From CALFML01 sp044222245 (lineage in GTDB: Bacteria; Myxococcota_A; Polyangia; Palsa-1104; JAEUJZ01), in assembly GCA_044222245.1 (NCBI GenBank), contig JBGANQ010000025.1:1-64000 (forward strand): a stretch of DNA of 64,000 nt, in the 5' to 3' direction. The position numbers and the translations under genes are program-made. The stretch's first letter is position 1, and the number at the start of each line of letters is the position of its first letter. The notes beneath the pieces were generated by a model that did no database searches, was not told the origin of the DNA, and saw nothing but the letters and a program-made list of their open reading frames with translations. Positions 1 through 9,150 of the stretch are shown in pieces.

Positions 1-939
1 GCGGTGGCCGCCTACTACTTCCTGGTGCTGCGTCAGCCGCAGAGTCCGCCGGCAGTGAGCGTCAGCGTCAGCGTCGCCAAGCCGGAAGATGTCACCCGCA
101 GCTTCGCCACCGCCGCCGTCGTCAAGGCCGCCGAGCCGCAGCCGCTGAAGATCGAGGGCGACGGGACGGTGACCAAGGTGGTGGACGAGAACACCGAGGT
201 CCAGCCGAACACCGTCCTGGTCGAGCTGGACACCCAGAGCAAGTTCGCCAAGGAGCTGGCCGAGCTCCACGAGCGCCTCACCTTCTACCAGAAGAAGCTC
301 GACTCGGCGAAGAACAAGAACAAGCCGGACCTTTTGCGCGACGCGCAGCAGAAGATCAGCGAGAAGCAGCAGCGCCTGGAGCAGGTCGAGGCGCTGGTGA
401 AGAAGTCCCAGCTCATGGCCCCGCGCTCGGGCGCGGTGAGCAAGGTGATGGTCAAGGTCGGGCAGGCGGTGACCGCCGGCACCGAGGTCGTCTCGCTGAC
501 CGACAAGGCGCTGGCGGCCGAGATCAAGATCCCGGCCATCGAGGCGCAGGGGATGAAGGTCGGCCAGGACGCGCAGCTGTCGGGCAGCGCCGGAGCGCTG
601 ACCGCGCGCGTGGCCGGCCTGCGCACCGAGGGCGACTACGCCACCGTCTCCTACTCGCTGCCGGAGAACGCCGCCGCCAAGCCGGGCGATGAGCTCAAGC
701 TGCAGAAGGCCCCGCTGTCACAGGTCGTCCGCCTGCCCACCGCGGCGCTCGTGGAAGGCAGCAAGGTCTTTGTCCTGCGCGATGGCAAGGCCGCGACCGT
801 GCCGGTGACGGTGGCCGATCGCGAGGGCGACGCCGTCCTGCTCCAGGGCCTGCCGAGCGGTGAGCAGGTCATCGTCAGCCACCCCACCGAGCTCCATGAG
901 GGGTCTGCGGTGCGCGTAGGCCCCGCCGGCTCCCCGTAG
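1..939 (+). CDS. HlyD/RND-type periplasmic adaptor protein, 5'-truncated
   Basis: This is the C-terminal part of a membrane-fusion (adaptor) protein; the frame is open at the left edge, so the true start lies outside the window. The visible N-terminus holds the end of a membrane anchor (AYYFLVL). It is followed by a lipoyl-like half (DGTVTKVVDENTEVQPNTVLVELD), an alpha-helical hairpin rich in Lys and Gln (about residues 80-135), a second lipoyl half (APRSGAVSKVMVKVGQAV) and a beta-barrel/membrane-proximal region ending with LPSGEQVIVSHPTEL. That order is typical of adaptors linking an inner-membrane exporter to an outer-membrane channel. The partner transporter should be upstream, off the window. 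The substrate cannot be told. Confidence 0.75.
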   Translation, partial: AVAAYYFLVLRQPQSPPAVSVSVSVAKPEDVTRSFATAAVVKAAEPQPLKIEGDGTVTKVVDENTEVQPNTVLVELDTQSKFAKELAELHERLTFYQKKLDSAKNKNKPDLLRDAQQKISEKQQRLEQVEALVKKSQLMAPRSGAVSKVMVKVGQAVTAGTEVVSLTDKALAAEIKIPAIEAQGMKVGQDAQLSGSAGALTARVAGLRTEGDYATVSYSLPENAAAKPGDELKLQKAPLSQVVRLPTAALVEGSKVFVLRDGKAATVPVTVADREGDAVLLQGLPSGEQVIVSHPTELHEGSAVRVGPAGSP

Positions 940-989
940 CCCGCCGCCCCCCGGCCCGCGCGGCCGCTGGTCCCGCCCCCCGCTAATCT

Positions 990-2048
990 CTAAGCAGCTC
1001 CCAGATAACGATCGAGAAAGGTGAACTGGTCGCGCCAGCACTGCTTGGCCTGCGTCCGGTAGACCAGCGCGTGGAAGGCGTGCAGCTCGCCGGGGTAGTA
1101 GCGCAGCTCGTGCGGGACCTGCAGCCGGGTGAGGGCCTGGCCCAGGCGTCGCGTGTCATCGAGCAGCGGATCGCGGGTGCCGACCCCGGCGAAAAACGGC
1201 GGCAGCGGGCGGGCGAGCGCCGGTCCGCGCTCGAGCAGGCACAGCGGATCGGCCAGATCGAGCTGCTCGGCGGGGCTCTGTCGCAGATAGGCGTGTGTCA
1301 CCTCGGTCAGGCGATCGCTTACCCACTGCGGCAGCTGCTTGCGGCGAGCGAACCGCTCCGAGTCGCTGACCTGCAGCATGCCGCACATCGGCAGCGCCGC
1401 GGCCGGCACCAGGCCCAGCTCGAAGACCCGCTGCGCCCACGGCTCTTGGCGCTGCACGCAGGTGAGCAGGGTCAGCGCCGTGACCAGGTTGGCTCCCGCC
1501 GACTCCCCGGCCAGCACCAGGCGCCGCGGATCGCCGCCGAGCGCCGCCGCCTGGCGGGCGACATAGGCCAGCGCGGCGCAGCAGTCGATGAGCGCCGCCG
1601 GAAACGGGTGCTGCGGCGAGAGGCGGTAGTTGATGTTGAACACCAGCATGCCGCGCCGCGCCATCGCCAGCGCCATGACCCAGTGGGTGTCCTTGGACAG
1701 GATGCGGAAGCCGCCGCCGTGGATGTAAAGTACGACCGGGTAGGGGGGGCCGTAGGCGCGGTGGTCGCGCTCGGCCTTGGCGCCTTTTTCCGGCAGCGGC
1801 CGGTAGATGTCCAGGCGGTGGTCGCGCGAGCCGTCATCGGGGTCGAGGTAGGGCAGATCGGTCAGCACCTCGACGCCGTGGCGGTGTGGGCGGGCGCTCG
1901 GGTGCAGCTGCCCGAGGTTGGCCAGGCCGCGCAGGCCGTAGTCGAACAGCGCCCGCCCGAAGCGCTGGCGCACCGCCGCGCCCAGGCCGGGCTCGGGCTC
2001 GTAGCGCAGCGGCTCGTGGACCCCGGGCGGGCGGCCGGGCGCCCTCAT
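990..2048 (-). CDS. alpha/beta hydrolase, hormone-sensitive-lipase-type esterase
   Basis: A 352-residue carboxylester hydrolase of the HSL/acetyl-esterase type. The oxyanion-hole motif HGGG is at about residues 110-113 and the nucleophile elbow GESAG at 181-185 (Ser183). A candidate acid lies in GTRDPLL and the catalytic His in GELHAFH near the C-terminus, so the triad looks complete. No signal peptide is visible, so it is probably cytoplasmic. Its start codon overlaps the stop of the GH2 gene by 4 bp (ATGA), which makes the two a translationally coupled operon. The pairing suggests deacylation of acylated mannan or plant oligosaccharides beside mannosidase action; this role is an inference. 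Confidence 0.88.
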   Translation of the reverse strand: MRAPGRPPGVHEPLRYEPEPGLGAAVRQRFGRALFDYGLRGLANLGQLHPSARPHRHGVEVLTDLPYLDPDDGSRDHRLDIYRPLPEKGAKAERDHRAYGPPYPVVLYIHGGGFRILSKDTHWVMALAMARRGMLVFNINYRLSPQHPFPAALIDCCAALAYVARQAAALGGDPRRLVLAGESAGANLVTALTLLTCVQRQEPWAQRVFELGLVPAAALPMCGMLQVSDSERFARRKQLPQWVSDRLTEVTHAYLRQSPAEQLDLADPLCLLERGPALARPLPPFFAGVGTRDPLLDDTRRLGQALTRLQVPHELRYYPGELHAFHALVYRTQAKQCWRDQFTFLDRYLGAA

Positions 2049-4696
2049 GAGCGCACCGCGTAGAGGCTCGTGGCGCCTAGCGGCGCGGCGCCCAGGTCCT
2101 CGGCAGTGACCACCACTTCCTCATCGGGCAATAGATCCAGCAGGTTGTCGCTGAAGCGCGCCTGCGGCCCGGCCGTGAGCAGCACCGCCTTGGCCGGCCG
2201 CCGCGCCCGCACCCGCAGCGTCTGCAGCCCGGTGCGCGAGGGGCGTTCGCGCGACCGCTCGACCGCCTGCAGCTCCAGGGCCACCTCGGGGTCGAGCAGC
2301 GGCAGCTCGCGCAGCGGCTGCGGCCACAGCACCGCCCGCGCCAGCAGCCGGGTGTCTTCCCACAGCTGGGCCCCCACGACCAGCGGCCCGGCAGACGCCG
2401 GCAGCCCCTGCAGCCCGAGCTCGGTGACCTGGTTCGGACCGACCACCACCTCGCGCTCGCTGCACAGCACCTGCTGTCCATCCAGCGAGTAGGCGCGCAC
2501 CCGCAGCCGCACGGTCAGCGGGTGCCCGGCGCTCTGGGCGGCCCACAGCTCTACCGCATGGTCGCGATCGGCGGCCCGACCCAGGGCGACGACCAGCGGT
2601 AGCAGCTCGCGGCGCACGGCGTAGAAGGCGGGCTTGCGGCGCACCGACTGGCCCTGGCGCACCGCCCCGCTGTCCAGGTGCTCGAGGATGGCCCAGCTCA
2701 CCCCCGGCCAGCAGTCGTCCAGCTGCCAGACCAGGGCCCCGCTGACCGCCCGCCCACCGTGTGCCCCAAAGCCCCGGCGGAAGCCGCGCACCGCGTAGCC
2801 GAGCGCCTCGGCCTGGATGAGCTGCGTGGCGTAGATGTACTCGTCCAGATCGCGCGGCGGCGGCAGGTTCTGGGCGATGTAGTGATCGATGCGCGCCGGC
2901 CCGTCCTGGCCCTTGTTGAGCAGGGCCAGTGCTTCTTTGGTGAGCTCGGGGCCGGGCCCCGCGGCGGCCGCGGCCAGCGCCCGCTCGAGCGTCGGCCGCG
3001 ACGGCACCGCCTGCATGCCGAACTCGCTGACGAAGCGCCCGGCGAGCAGCGGATAGTCCTGATAGGGCCGCAGCGGGGAGTGCCAGACCTCCCAGATGTG
3101 GCGATCGCCCTCCTCGCGGGCGTTGGGATCGGCGCTGTGGCGGCTGTACGGGCTGCCCGGCCAGTAGGGGCGGCTCGGTCCGCCGGGTCCGCGATCGTGC
3201 GCCGCCACCGCCTCGGGCAGCACCTGCTCGTAGAGCCGCCGGCCGTCAAAGCGCGCCTTGTAGTCCGGCTCAGCGGCGGTCGCCGGCGTCGGGATCGCGG
3301 TCTGCGGACCATCGTAGCTGGCGGTCGACTGGGCGATCGAGTAGTCCTCGTTGTTGCCGGCCCACAGCACCAGGCTCGGGTGGTGGCGCAGCCGCCGCAC
3401 CGCCGCGGTCGCCTCGGCCTTGATGCTCGCCGCGAAGCGATCGTCGCCGGGGTACATGCCGCAGGCGAACATGAAGTCCTGAAAGACCAGGATGCCGAGC
3501 TCGTCGCACAGGTCGTAGAACGTGTCGTCTTCGTAGATGCCGCCGCCCCAGACCCGCAGCATCGTCATCTCGGCCGCGGCCGCCTCGTGCAATAGCGCCT
3601 CGTAGTGCTCGCGGGTGACCCGGGGGTTGAGCAGGTCGGCCGGGATCCAGTTGGCGCCGCCGCAGAAGATCGCCTCGTTGTTGATCTCGAAGCAGAAGCT
3701 CTCGCCGCCGCCGGGCAGCGGCTCCTGGAGCAGGCGCAGTCGACGCACCCCCAGGCGCAGCATGCGCGTGTCCAGCAGCTCCTCGCCCCGGCTCAGGGTC
3801 GCGCGCAGGGTGTACAGCGGCTGGGCGCCGTAGATGCGCGGCCACCACAGCTCGGGATCGGCCAGGCGCAGCTCGCTGTGCACGGCGCCGCTGTCGAGCA
3901 GCGGCTGCGAGCTCTGGGTGATCACCTGCCCGCGCGGGTCGAGCAGCTGCAGGGCGACGCTCAGCCCGGCCTGGCCGGCGGCGGCGGCGGTGACCTTGAC
4001 CGCGATCGTCGCGCTCTCCAGGTCGGCGGGCACCGTGATCGGGGCGTGCAGCTCGAAAAGGCGCGGCCCGCCAAAGCGCAGCCGCACCGGGCGCCACGGC
4101 CCGGCCGACAGCAGCGTCGGTCCGAAGTCCCAGCCGTAGTGATACTGCGCCTTGCGCACGTAGACGCGACTCGGGTCGCCGTTCCACACCGGGCGCGGCC
4201 CGCCTGCAGCCTGGCGCTGCTGGCCGACCCGCAGCGCTGACTCGAAGCGCACATAGAGGGTGTTGCCGCGCGGCTGCACGAGGTCGCCGACCTCGACCTC
4301 GCGGGGCACGAACATGTTGTCGCTGCGCAGGATCTCGCGGCCGTTGAGCCAGACGGTGGCGATGGTGTCCAGGCCGTCAAAGCAGAGGCTCGCCGCGGCC
4401 CCCGTTTCCCCCTCGGGCAGATCGAAGCGGCAGCGGTACAGGTAGTCGCGCTGAAAGGTCGGCTCGAGCGCCGGGTGGCTGCGCACCCGGACCGGGTCGG
4501 CGATGCGGCCGGCGGCGAGCAGCGCCTCGTGGACCAGGCCGGGCACCAGTGCTGGGATCCAGTCGCTGTCGGGGCCTTGTGCCCACTTTTCGATGACGAT
4601 CGCACCTTCGCCTTCGCCGTCCGCTTCGCCTGGGCTGCTCAGCGACGACGGCCACTCCTTCAGCTGCCAGCCCGTGTCCAAGACCAGTTCGCGCAT
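2045..4696 (-). CDS. glycoside hydrolase family 2 beta-mannosidase
   Basis: An 883-residue enzyme, full length for bacterial GH2 beta-mannosidases, predicted to release terminal beta-mannose from oligosaccharides. It has the GH2 order: N-terminal jelly roll (DGLDTIATVWLNG, then the NMFVP motif), Ig-like domain, and a TIM barrel with NWIPAD and MLRVWGGGIYE. The acid/base Glu sits in WAGNNED (about residue 449) and the nucleophile Glu in VSEFGMQ (about 558). C-terminal Ig-like domains follow. The motifs WGGGIYE and WAGNNE favour beta-mannosidase over beta-galactosidase or glucuronidase. No signal peptide is seen. It is the first gene of a two-gene operon with the esterase at 990-2048. Confidence 0.92.
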   Translation of the reverse strand: MRELVLDTGWQLKEWPSSLSSPGEADGEGEGAIVIEKWAQGPDSDWIPALVPGLVHEALLAAGRIADPVRVRSHPALEPTFQRDYLYRCRFDLPEGETGAAASLCFDGLDTIATVWLNGREILRSDNMFVPREVEVGDLVQPRGNTLYVRFESALRVGQQRQAAGGPRPVWNGDPSRVYVRKAQYHYGWDFGPTLLSAGPWRPVRLRFGGPRLFELHAPITVPADLESATIAVKVTAAAAGQAGLSVALQLLDPRGQVITQSSQPLLDSGAVHSELRLADPELWWPRIYGAQPLYTLRATLSRGEELLDTRMLRLGVRRLRLLQEPLPGGGESFCFEINNEAIFCGGANWIPADLLNPRVTREHYEALLHEAAAAEMTMLRVWGGGIYEDDTFYDLCDELGILVFQDFMFACGMYPGDDRFAASIKAEATAAVRRLRHHPSLVLWAGNNEDYSIAQSTASYDGPQTAIPTPATAAEPDYKARFDGRRLYEQVLPEAVAAHDRGPGGPSRPYWPGSPYSRHSADPNAREEGDRHIWEVWHSPLRPYQDYPLLAGRFVSEFGMQAVPSRPTLERALAAAAAGPGPELTKEALALLNKGQDGPARIDHYIAQNLPPPRDLDEYIYATQLIQAEALGYAVRGFRRGFGAHGGRAVSGALVWQLDDCWPGVSWAILEHLDSGAVRQGQSVRRKPAFYAVRRELLPLVVALGRAADRDHAVELWAAQSAGHPLTVRLRVRAYSLDGQQVLCSEREVVVGPNQVTELGLQGLPASAGPLVVGAQLWEDTRLLARAVLWPQPLRELPLLDPEVALELQAVERSRERPSRTGLQTLRVRARRPAKAVLLTAGPQARFSDNLLDLLPDEEVVVTAEDLGAAPLGATSLYAVRS

Positions 4697-4719
4697 GGGC
4701 AGAGCAAAGCACGCCCCCC

Positions 4720-4740
4720 GCCTGACTGTCCAGGTCAGGC
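4720..4740. promoter_or_regulatory. inverted repeat between usp 3' end and the GH2 gene
   Basis: A 7-bp perfect inverted repeat (GCCTGAC, 7-nt loop, GTCAGGC) lies in the 96-bp gap between the minus-strand universal stress gene and the start of the minus-strand GH2 gene, about 25 bp upstream of the GH2 start. It has no T-run, so it may be an operator for the GH2 operon or a weak terminator for the stress gene. Only the symmetry is observed. Confidence 0.35.
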
Positions 4741-4792
4741 GCCGCCCGGGACCCGGCGCACCCTCGCCGCGCGCCGTTTTTGCCGCTGGCGG

Positions 4793-5269
4793 TCAGCGCG
4801 CGGGCGAGCGGCCCGAGGGCGAAGCGGCGGCGTCGCGGCTGGGGGAGGGGACGATGAGCAGCGGGACCGGGCAGATGCGCATAAGCTCGGTCGAGATGCT
4901 GCCGTGGATGACCCGCATCACCGCTCCCCGGCCGTGGTTGCCGACGATCACCATCTCCGGCTGGAGCTCGCGCACCACCGCCAGGAGCTCGTGGACTGGG
5001 TGGCCGATGCGCAGGTGCAGGTGGATATCCAGGTTGCTGCTCAGCATCGTGCGCAGCCGCTTGAGCCGCTGGTTGGCCTGCTGCGACTCCTCAAACTCCT
5101 GCGGGACGTCCAGGCCCAGATCGGAAGCCGTCATGCTGGCCTTGGCGATGTGCACGATGTGCAGCTCTGCCTGCAGCCGCTCGGCCAGGCTGGCCGCGTG
5201 CTGCAGGGCCACTGCCGAGCTGTCGCTGAAGTCTGTGCCGACGACAATCTTGCTGGGTAGCCTGCTCAT
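4793..5269 (-). CDS. universal stress protein, UspA family
   Basis: A 158-residue single-domain universal stress protein. The N-terminus KIVVGTDFSDSS carries the conserved Asp of the Usp fold. The C-terminal ATP-binding motif G-x2-G-x9-G-S/T is present (VGNHGRGAVMRVIHGSIST), so it is probably an ATP-binding member. The start at 5269 (MSRLPSKIV) was chosen because the 28 residues upstream in the open frame are not Usp-like. The gene is divergent from the lipoprotein at 5564. Usp proteins help cells survive starvation or redox stress, but nothing here shows its specific role. Confidence 0.9.
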   Translation of the reverse strand: MSRLPSKIVVGTDFSDSSAVALQHAASLAERLQAELHIVHIAKASMTASDLGLDVPQEFEESQQANQRLKRLRTMLSSNLDIHLHLRIGHPVHELLAVVRELQPEMVIVGNHGRGAVMRVIHGSISTELMRICPVPLLIVPSPSRDAAASPSGRSPAR

Positions 5270-5377
5270 GGGGGTCTCCAGGGTCGTGCCCGCCGCGGCC
5301 GCGGCCCAGAGGGTCGGCCCTGCCCGCCAAGCGAGCAGCTCCGCTCTGAGCATCGTGGCTCTACTTTAACCTTAAAG

Positions 5378-5391
5378 GCTTTGCGCAAAGC
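5378..5391. promoter_or_regulatory. 14-bp perfect palindrome upstream of usp
   Basis: GCTTTGCGCAAAGC is a perfect 14-bp palindrome in an unusually A/T-rich pocket (CTTTAACCTTAAAGG just before it) of the divergent intergenic region between usp and the lipoprotein gene at 5564. Position and symmetry fit an operator for a dimeric regulator. No promoter boxes can be assigned with certainty. Confidence 0.35.
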
Positions 5392-5563
5392 TGGCTAGAG
5401 TGCTGGGGGCTTGGCCTGGGTCCGGGGCAGCTCAGGGTTAGCAGCTGTTCGGCCGGCGCGTGTGTGGGCCCGCGTTGTCGGGTAGTCTCTGTAGCAGAGT
5501 CTTATTGGCGGCGCCCGCGCCCGCGGCGGCCCGCGCGCCGTCGCCTACGCAAAGGAGCGCTTG

Positions 5564-7738
5564 ATGAGCAGGCTTGACCAGAGCATAAGTCCGTTGCTGC
5601 GCCGGGGGCGCGGCCAGTCACGATGTGGGGCGCACAGCTTATCCCAAGCCCTGGCCGTGAGCGCGCTTCTCGGCAGCGGCCTTGGGCTTGCGGGCTGTCA
5701 GACCCAGATGACCCAGCCCGTCGGCTGCAACGTCGACAGCGACTGCCCGAACAACCTGCACTGCGATCCCACCGGCCGCTGCGTGACGCCGCCCAAGTAC
5801 GTCACCCTCACCGTGGCCAAGATCGGCGACGGCGACGGCACGATCACCTCGACGCCGGCCGGCATCAGCTGCGGCGCCACCTGCTCGACCAAGATCGCGG
5901 TCGGCGAGCCGGTGACCCTGACCGCCGCCGCCAACGCCGGCTCTGCGGTGGCCGGCTTCAGCGTCGGCTGCAGCAGCAACACGGCCAGCTGCTCGTTCAC
6001 CCCCACCGACGAAAATGCGGACGTTCAGGTCCTGGTCAACTTCACGCTCGGCTCGGCGGTGCCGCCGCCGCCGGTGTGCAACGGCAGCGGCTACTGCTGG
6101 GAGAACCCCCACCCGCAGGGCAACCGCCTGAACAAGGCGGTCGTCGTCGGCACCAACGACGAGTGGGCGGTGGGCGACGCCGGCACCATCGTGCACCGCA
6201 CGGCTAGCGGCATCACCCTGCCGGTGAGCGGCGTCACCCGCAACCTGTACAGCATCTGGGCCAGCGGCACCGACCTGTACGCCGTCGGCGAAGGCGGGAT
6301 CATCCTGCACAGCAGCAGCGGCGGCACCTGGACTGCGGAGAGCAGCGGCGTCAGCACCGCCCTGTACGACGTCGCCGGCAACGCCACCGAGGTGTTTGCG
6401 GTGGGGGCCGGCGGTGTCATCCGTCGCCGCAACGCCGGCGCCTTCTGGACCAAGGAGAATAGCCCCACCGCGCGCGATCTGCGCGGCCTGACCGGCACCC
6501 CCTCGGGCGATCTGTACGCGGTGGGCGACAGCGCGACGGTAGTCCGGTATAACGGCGGCACCTGGACCGCGACCACCGATCCGGCGCTCGGCGGCAGCAG
6601 CCTCAACGCGATCGCCGCCACCGCCACCGGCAGCCCGCTGTACATGACCTCGACGGTCGGCGAGATCTTCCGCCTGAGCGCTGGCGCCTACACCCGCGTC
6701 TACCAGAGCAACCTCCTTGACCTGCGCGGCATTGCCGCCACGCCCTTTGGCCTGGTCGCCGTCGGCCTGGAGATAAACGGCGTCATCCTGCGCAGCACCG
6801 ACGGCACCGCCTGGAACCTGGAGACCCTGTCGGCGCAGAGCCCGCTCTACGCAGTGGCCGCCGGCAGCGCCGAGGTGATAGCGGTCGGCGAGGCCGGCAA
6901 CATGGTCCGCTACGACGGCAGCCCGTGGACCCCGCTGTCGACCGGCCGGACCAACCAGCTGCGCGCCGTGCACGCGGTGGACGCGACGCACGCCTGGGCG
7001 GTGGGCCTGACCGGCACCCTGCTGCAGTGGAACGGCACCTACTGGTCGCAGGTCCCGCTGACCGGCACCCCGCCGAGCTTCTACGGCGTCTACGCGGTCA
7101 GCGCCACCGACGCCTGGGCGGTGGGCACCGGCGGCGCGGTGTGGCGCTGGAACGGCAGCGCCTGGGCCGCCCAGGCCAGCGGCACGAGCGCCAACCTGCG
7201 CGCGGTGTGGGCCGCCGCCGCCAACAAGGTCTACGTAGTGGGCGATAGCGGCGTTGCCCTGCTGTGGGACGGCACCGCCTGGAACCAGGTCGGGGCCGGC
7301 AACGGCGTCAACCTGTGGGCGGTGGCCGGCAGCGGCGCCGGCGATGTCTGGGCGGGAGGCGAAAACGGCGTCGTGCTGCGCTCGACCGGCGGCGCCTTCA
7401 CGGCGGTGGCCGGCGGCATCGGCACCACCGCCACGGTAGGCGGCATCTACGCCAGCGCCGCCAACAACGTCTGGCTCGCCGCCGACACCAGCATGTTCCG
7501 CTACGACGGCGCCGCCTACACCAAGTACTCGACCTCGGTGACCGGCCTGCGCGCGGTCTCTGGAGCGGGCGCCGAGCTGTGGGCGGTGGGCAGCGCCGGT
7601 GCTCTTGTGCACTGGAACGGCGCCAGCTGGGATGTCATCGACACCGGCACCAAGCGCGACTTCTACAGCATCTTCCTCGCCCCCCAGAAGCAGTGGATCG
7701 CCGGCGACTTCGGCACCCTGCTGAGCAAGCCCCGCTAG
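5564..7738 (+). CDS. propeller-repeat lipoprotein with InlB-B-like domain
   Basis: A 724-residue predicted lipoprotein. The start at 5564 is chosen because AAAGGAG lies 6 bp before that ATG; a TTG sits just upstream at 5561. The export signal ends in a lipobox (GLAGC, Cys about residue 45). It is followed by a Cys-rich knot (CNVDSDCPNNLHC), then a domain resembling bacterial InlB-B/Flg_new repeats (VTLTVAKIGDGDGTITSTPAG). The rest is a long series of about 40-residue blades with the recurring pattern W-A-V-G-x2-G-x4-R/W-x-G, like the BNR/photosystem-II-stability-type propellers common in myxobacterial surface proteins. It is probably displayed at the cell surface. Its ligand is unknown. Its 3' end overlaps the convergent methyltransferase by 4 bp. 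Confidence 0.85.
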   Translation: MSRLDQSISPLLRRGRGQSRCGAHSLSQALAVSALLGSGLGLAGCQTQMTQPVGCNVDSDCPNNLHCDPTGRCVTPPKYVTLTVAKIGDGDGTITSTPAGISCGATCSTKIAVGEPVTLTAAANAGSAVAGFSVGCSSNTASCSFTPTDENADVQVLVNFTLGSAVPPPPVCNGSGYCWENPHPQGNRLNKAVVVGTNDEWAVGDAGTIVHRTASGITLPVSGVTRNLYSIWASGTDLYAVGEGGIILHSSSGGTWTAESSGVSTALYDVAGNATEVFAVGAGGVIRRRNAGAFWTKENSPTARDLRGLTGTPSGDLYAVGDSATVVRYNGGTWTATTDPALGGSSLNAIAATATGSPLYMTSTVGEIFRLSAGAYTRVYQSNLLDLRGIAATPFGLVAVGLEINGVILRSTDGTAWNLETLSAQSPLYAVAAGSAEVIAVGEAGNMVRYDGSPWTPLSTGRTNQLRAVHAVDATHAWAVGLTGTLLQWNGTYWSQVPLTGTPPSFYGVYAVSATDAWAVGTGGAVWRWNGSAWAAQASGTSANLRAVWAAAANKVYVVGDSGVALLWDGTAWNQVGAGNGVNLWAVAGSGAGDVWAGGENGVVLRSTGGAFTAVAGGIGTTATVGGIYASAANNVWLAADTSMFRYDGAAYTKYSTSVTGLRAVSGAGAELWAVGSAGALVHWNGASWDVIDTGTKRDFYSIFLAPQKQWIAGDFGTLLSKPR

Positions 7739-8859
7739 CGGCGCGCCGCCGCGCCAGTCCCGCCCGCAAGGTGCCGCCACAGCGGCAGCAGCAGCCGCTC
7801 GCCGAGGAAGCGCGCCACCGGCACCGCCACCGCATCCCCCAGCGCCTTATAGCCGTCGTTGTAGGAGCCCGGCACCTGATAGTCGGGCGGCGCCCCCATG
7901 AGCGCCGCTGCCTCTCGCACCGTAAGCAGCCGCGTGCTCAGGGTCGGCGCCGCCCCCGCTCCCGCTGGGCGCGACTTGAGCACCAGGAGCTGACGACTGC
8001 TGCCCCCGCCGGGCGTGCGCAGGCAGCCGGCGCGGCCGTCAAAGCGCAGCTCCAGCACGACCTTGCCGCGCCGGGTCCGGCGATATCCTGGCGCCACCTC
8101 GAGCTCGTCGGCGCTGAGCAGGCGCTCGCGGTGCAGCGGCGTCAGCATGGCCAGGTTGCGCTGCTGCCGCGCCGGCGGGTCGCAGGGCGCCGCGCGATCG
8201 ACCAGCTCGGCCAGGGTGAGGGCGCACGGCGGCGGCTCGGGCGCCTGCCAGTGTATGAAGCCGGGCAGCCCGCTGGCGGCGCGCACCACCGCTGGCGGCT
8301 GCAGCCAGCCCGGCCGGCTGGCGACCAGCTCGGCCGGCAGCGGCAGGCTCGCCGCGACGGCGATGACGAACACCCGCGGCCGCGACTGCGGGACAAAGCG
8401 CGCCGCGTCCAGGACCACCGCGCCGGCGCGGTAGCCGCGCTGCTCTAGTGCCGCGTGCAGCAGCGCGTACTGGCTGCCGCCGCGGCTGCACAAAAGGCCA
8501 ATGACATTTTCGGCGACCAAAAGCGGCGGTCGCCGCGGCATCTCGTCGATCACCCGCAGCCACTCCCAGACCAGCCCCGAGCGCCGGGCGTGGATGCCCG
8601 CCGTGGTCCCGGCGAGCGACAGGTCCTGACAGGGGAAGCTGGCCCAGGACAGCGCCGCCTCGGGCAGCGTGGCCCCGCGGACCTGCTGGATCGGGCCCAG
8701 GTGAAAGCCGGCCGCCCCGTGGTTGGCGACGTAGACCTGGGCCTTCTTGGCGCAGATGTCGTTGGCCCAGACCGACTGGAAGCTGCCGCGCAGGGCGTAG
8801 CTGACAAGGCCGCTACCGGCGAAGAACTCGACAAGCGCGGGCGGGCGGACGGCAGTCAT
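7735..8859 (-). CDS. DNA (cytosine-5-)-methyltransferase, orphan
   Basis: A 374-residue C5-cytosine DNA methyltransferase with the class motifs in order. Motif I is FFAGSGLVSYAL (SAM binding), motif IV SFPCQDLS with the catalytic Cys, motif VI ENVIG and motif VIII QSRPRVFVI. A variable target-recognition region follows, then motifs IX-X (VREAAALMG and GDAVAVPVA). The start at 8859 (MTAVRPP) places motif I right after the N-terminus, as usual; the longer open frame upstream is low-complexity Arg/Pro. There is no restriction endonuclease or Vsr gene next to it, so it is a solitary enzyme. Recognition sequence is unknown. Confidence 0.92.
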   Translation of the reverse strand: MTAVRPPALVEFFAGSGLVSYALRGSFQSVWANDICAKKAQVYVANHGAAGFHLGPIQQVRGATLPEAALSWASFPCQDLSLAGTTAGIHARRSGLVWEWLRVIDEMPRRPPLLVAENVIGLLCSRGGSQYALLHAALEQRGYRAGAVVLDAARFVPQSRPRVFVIAVAASLPLPAELVASRPGWLQPPAVVRAASGLPGFIHWQAPEPPPCALTLAELVDRAAPCDPPARQQRNLAMLTPLHRERLLSADELEVAPGYRRTRRGKVVLELRFDGRAGCLRTPGGGSSRQLLVLKSRPAGAGAAPTLSTRLLTVREAAALMGAPPDYQVPGSYNDGYKALGDAVAVPVARFLGERLLLPLWRHLAGGTGAAARR

Positions 8860-9150
8860 CGCCTTAGCGGTCCGGGCCGGTGGCCAAGGGGTCGCGGCGG
8901 CTCCGCCGGGTGGACTGCAAGCGGCGCCGCGGCTTGCCGCCCGGCGCCTGACTCGGCGGCGGGTGGCGGTGAGGGGCCGCGCTCGTGCTGGGCTTATACA
9001 TGAGCTTGCTCGCCCAGACATGGAGCCCCGGCCGGGTCTTACTGTCAAGCTCGCTTGTGAGCCGCCAGACCGCGCTCGCACCGGCGCCCTGGCGCGCGGC
9101 CCCGCCTGCTGCGCTATGCTGCCGCACGCCGCGGGGAGGCCGAGGCCGCA

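Noticed and set aside
5639..7780. A 713-codon minus-strand open frame antisense to the propeller lipoprotein
   Set aside because: It is a shadow of high-GC codon bias: the residues are Gly/Ala/Arg/His-rich with no domain, while the plus-strand frame has a signal peptide, lipobox and regular blades.
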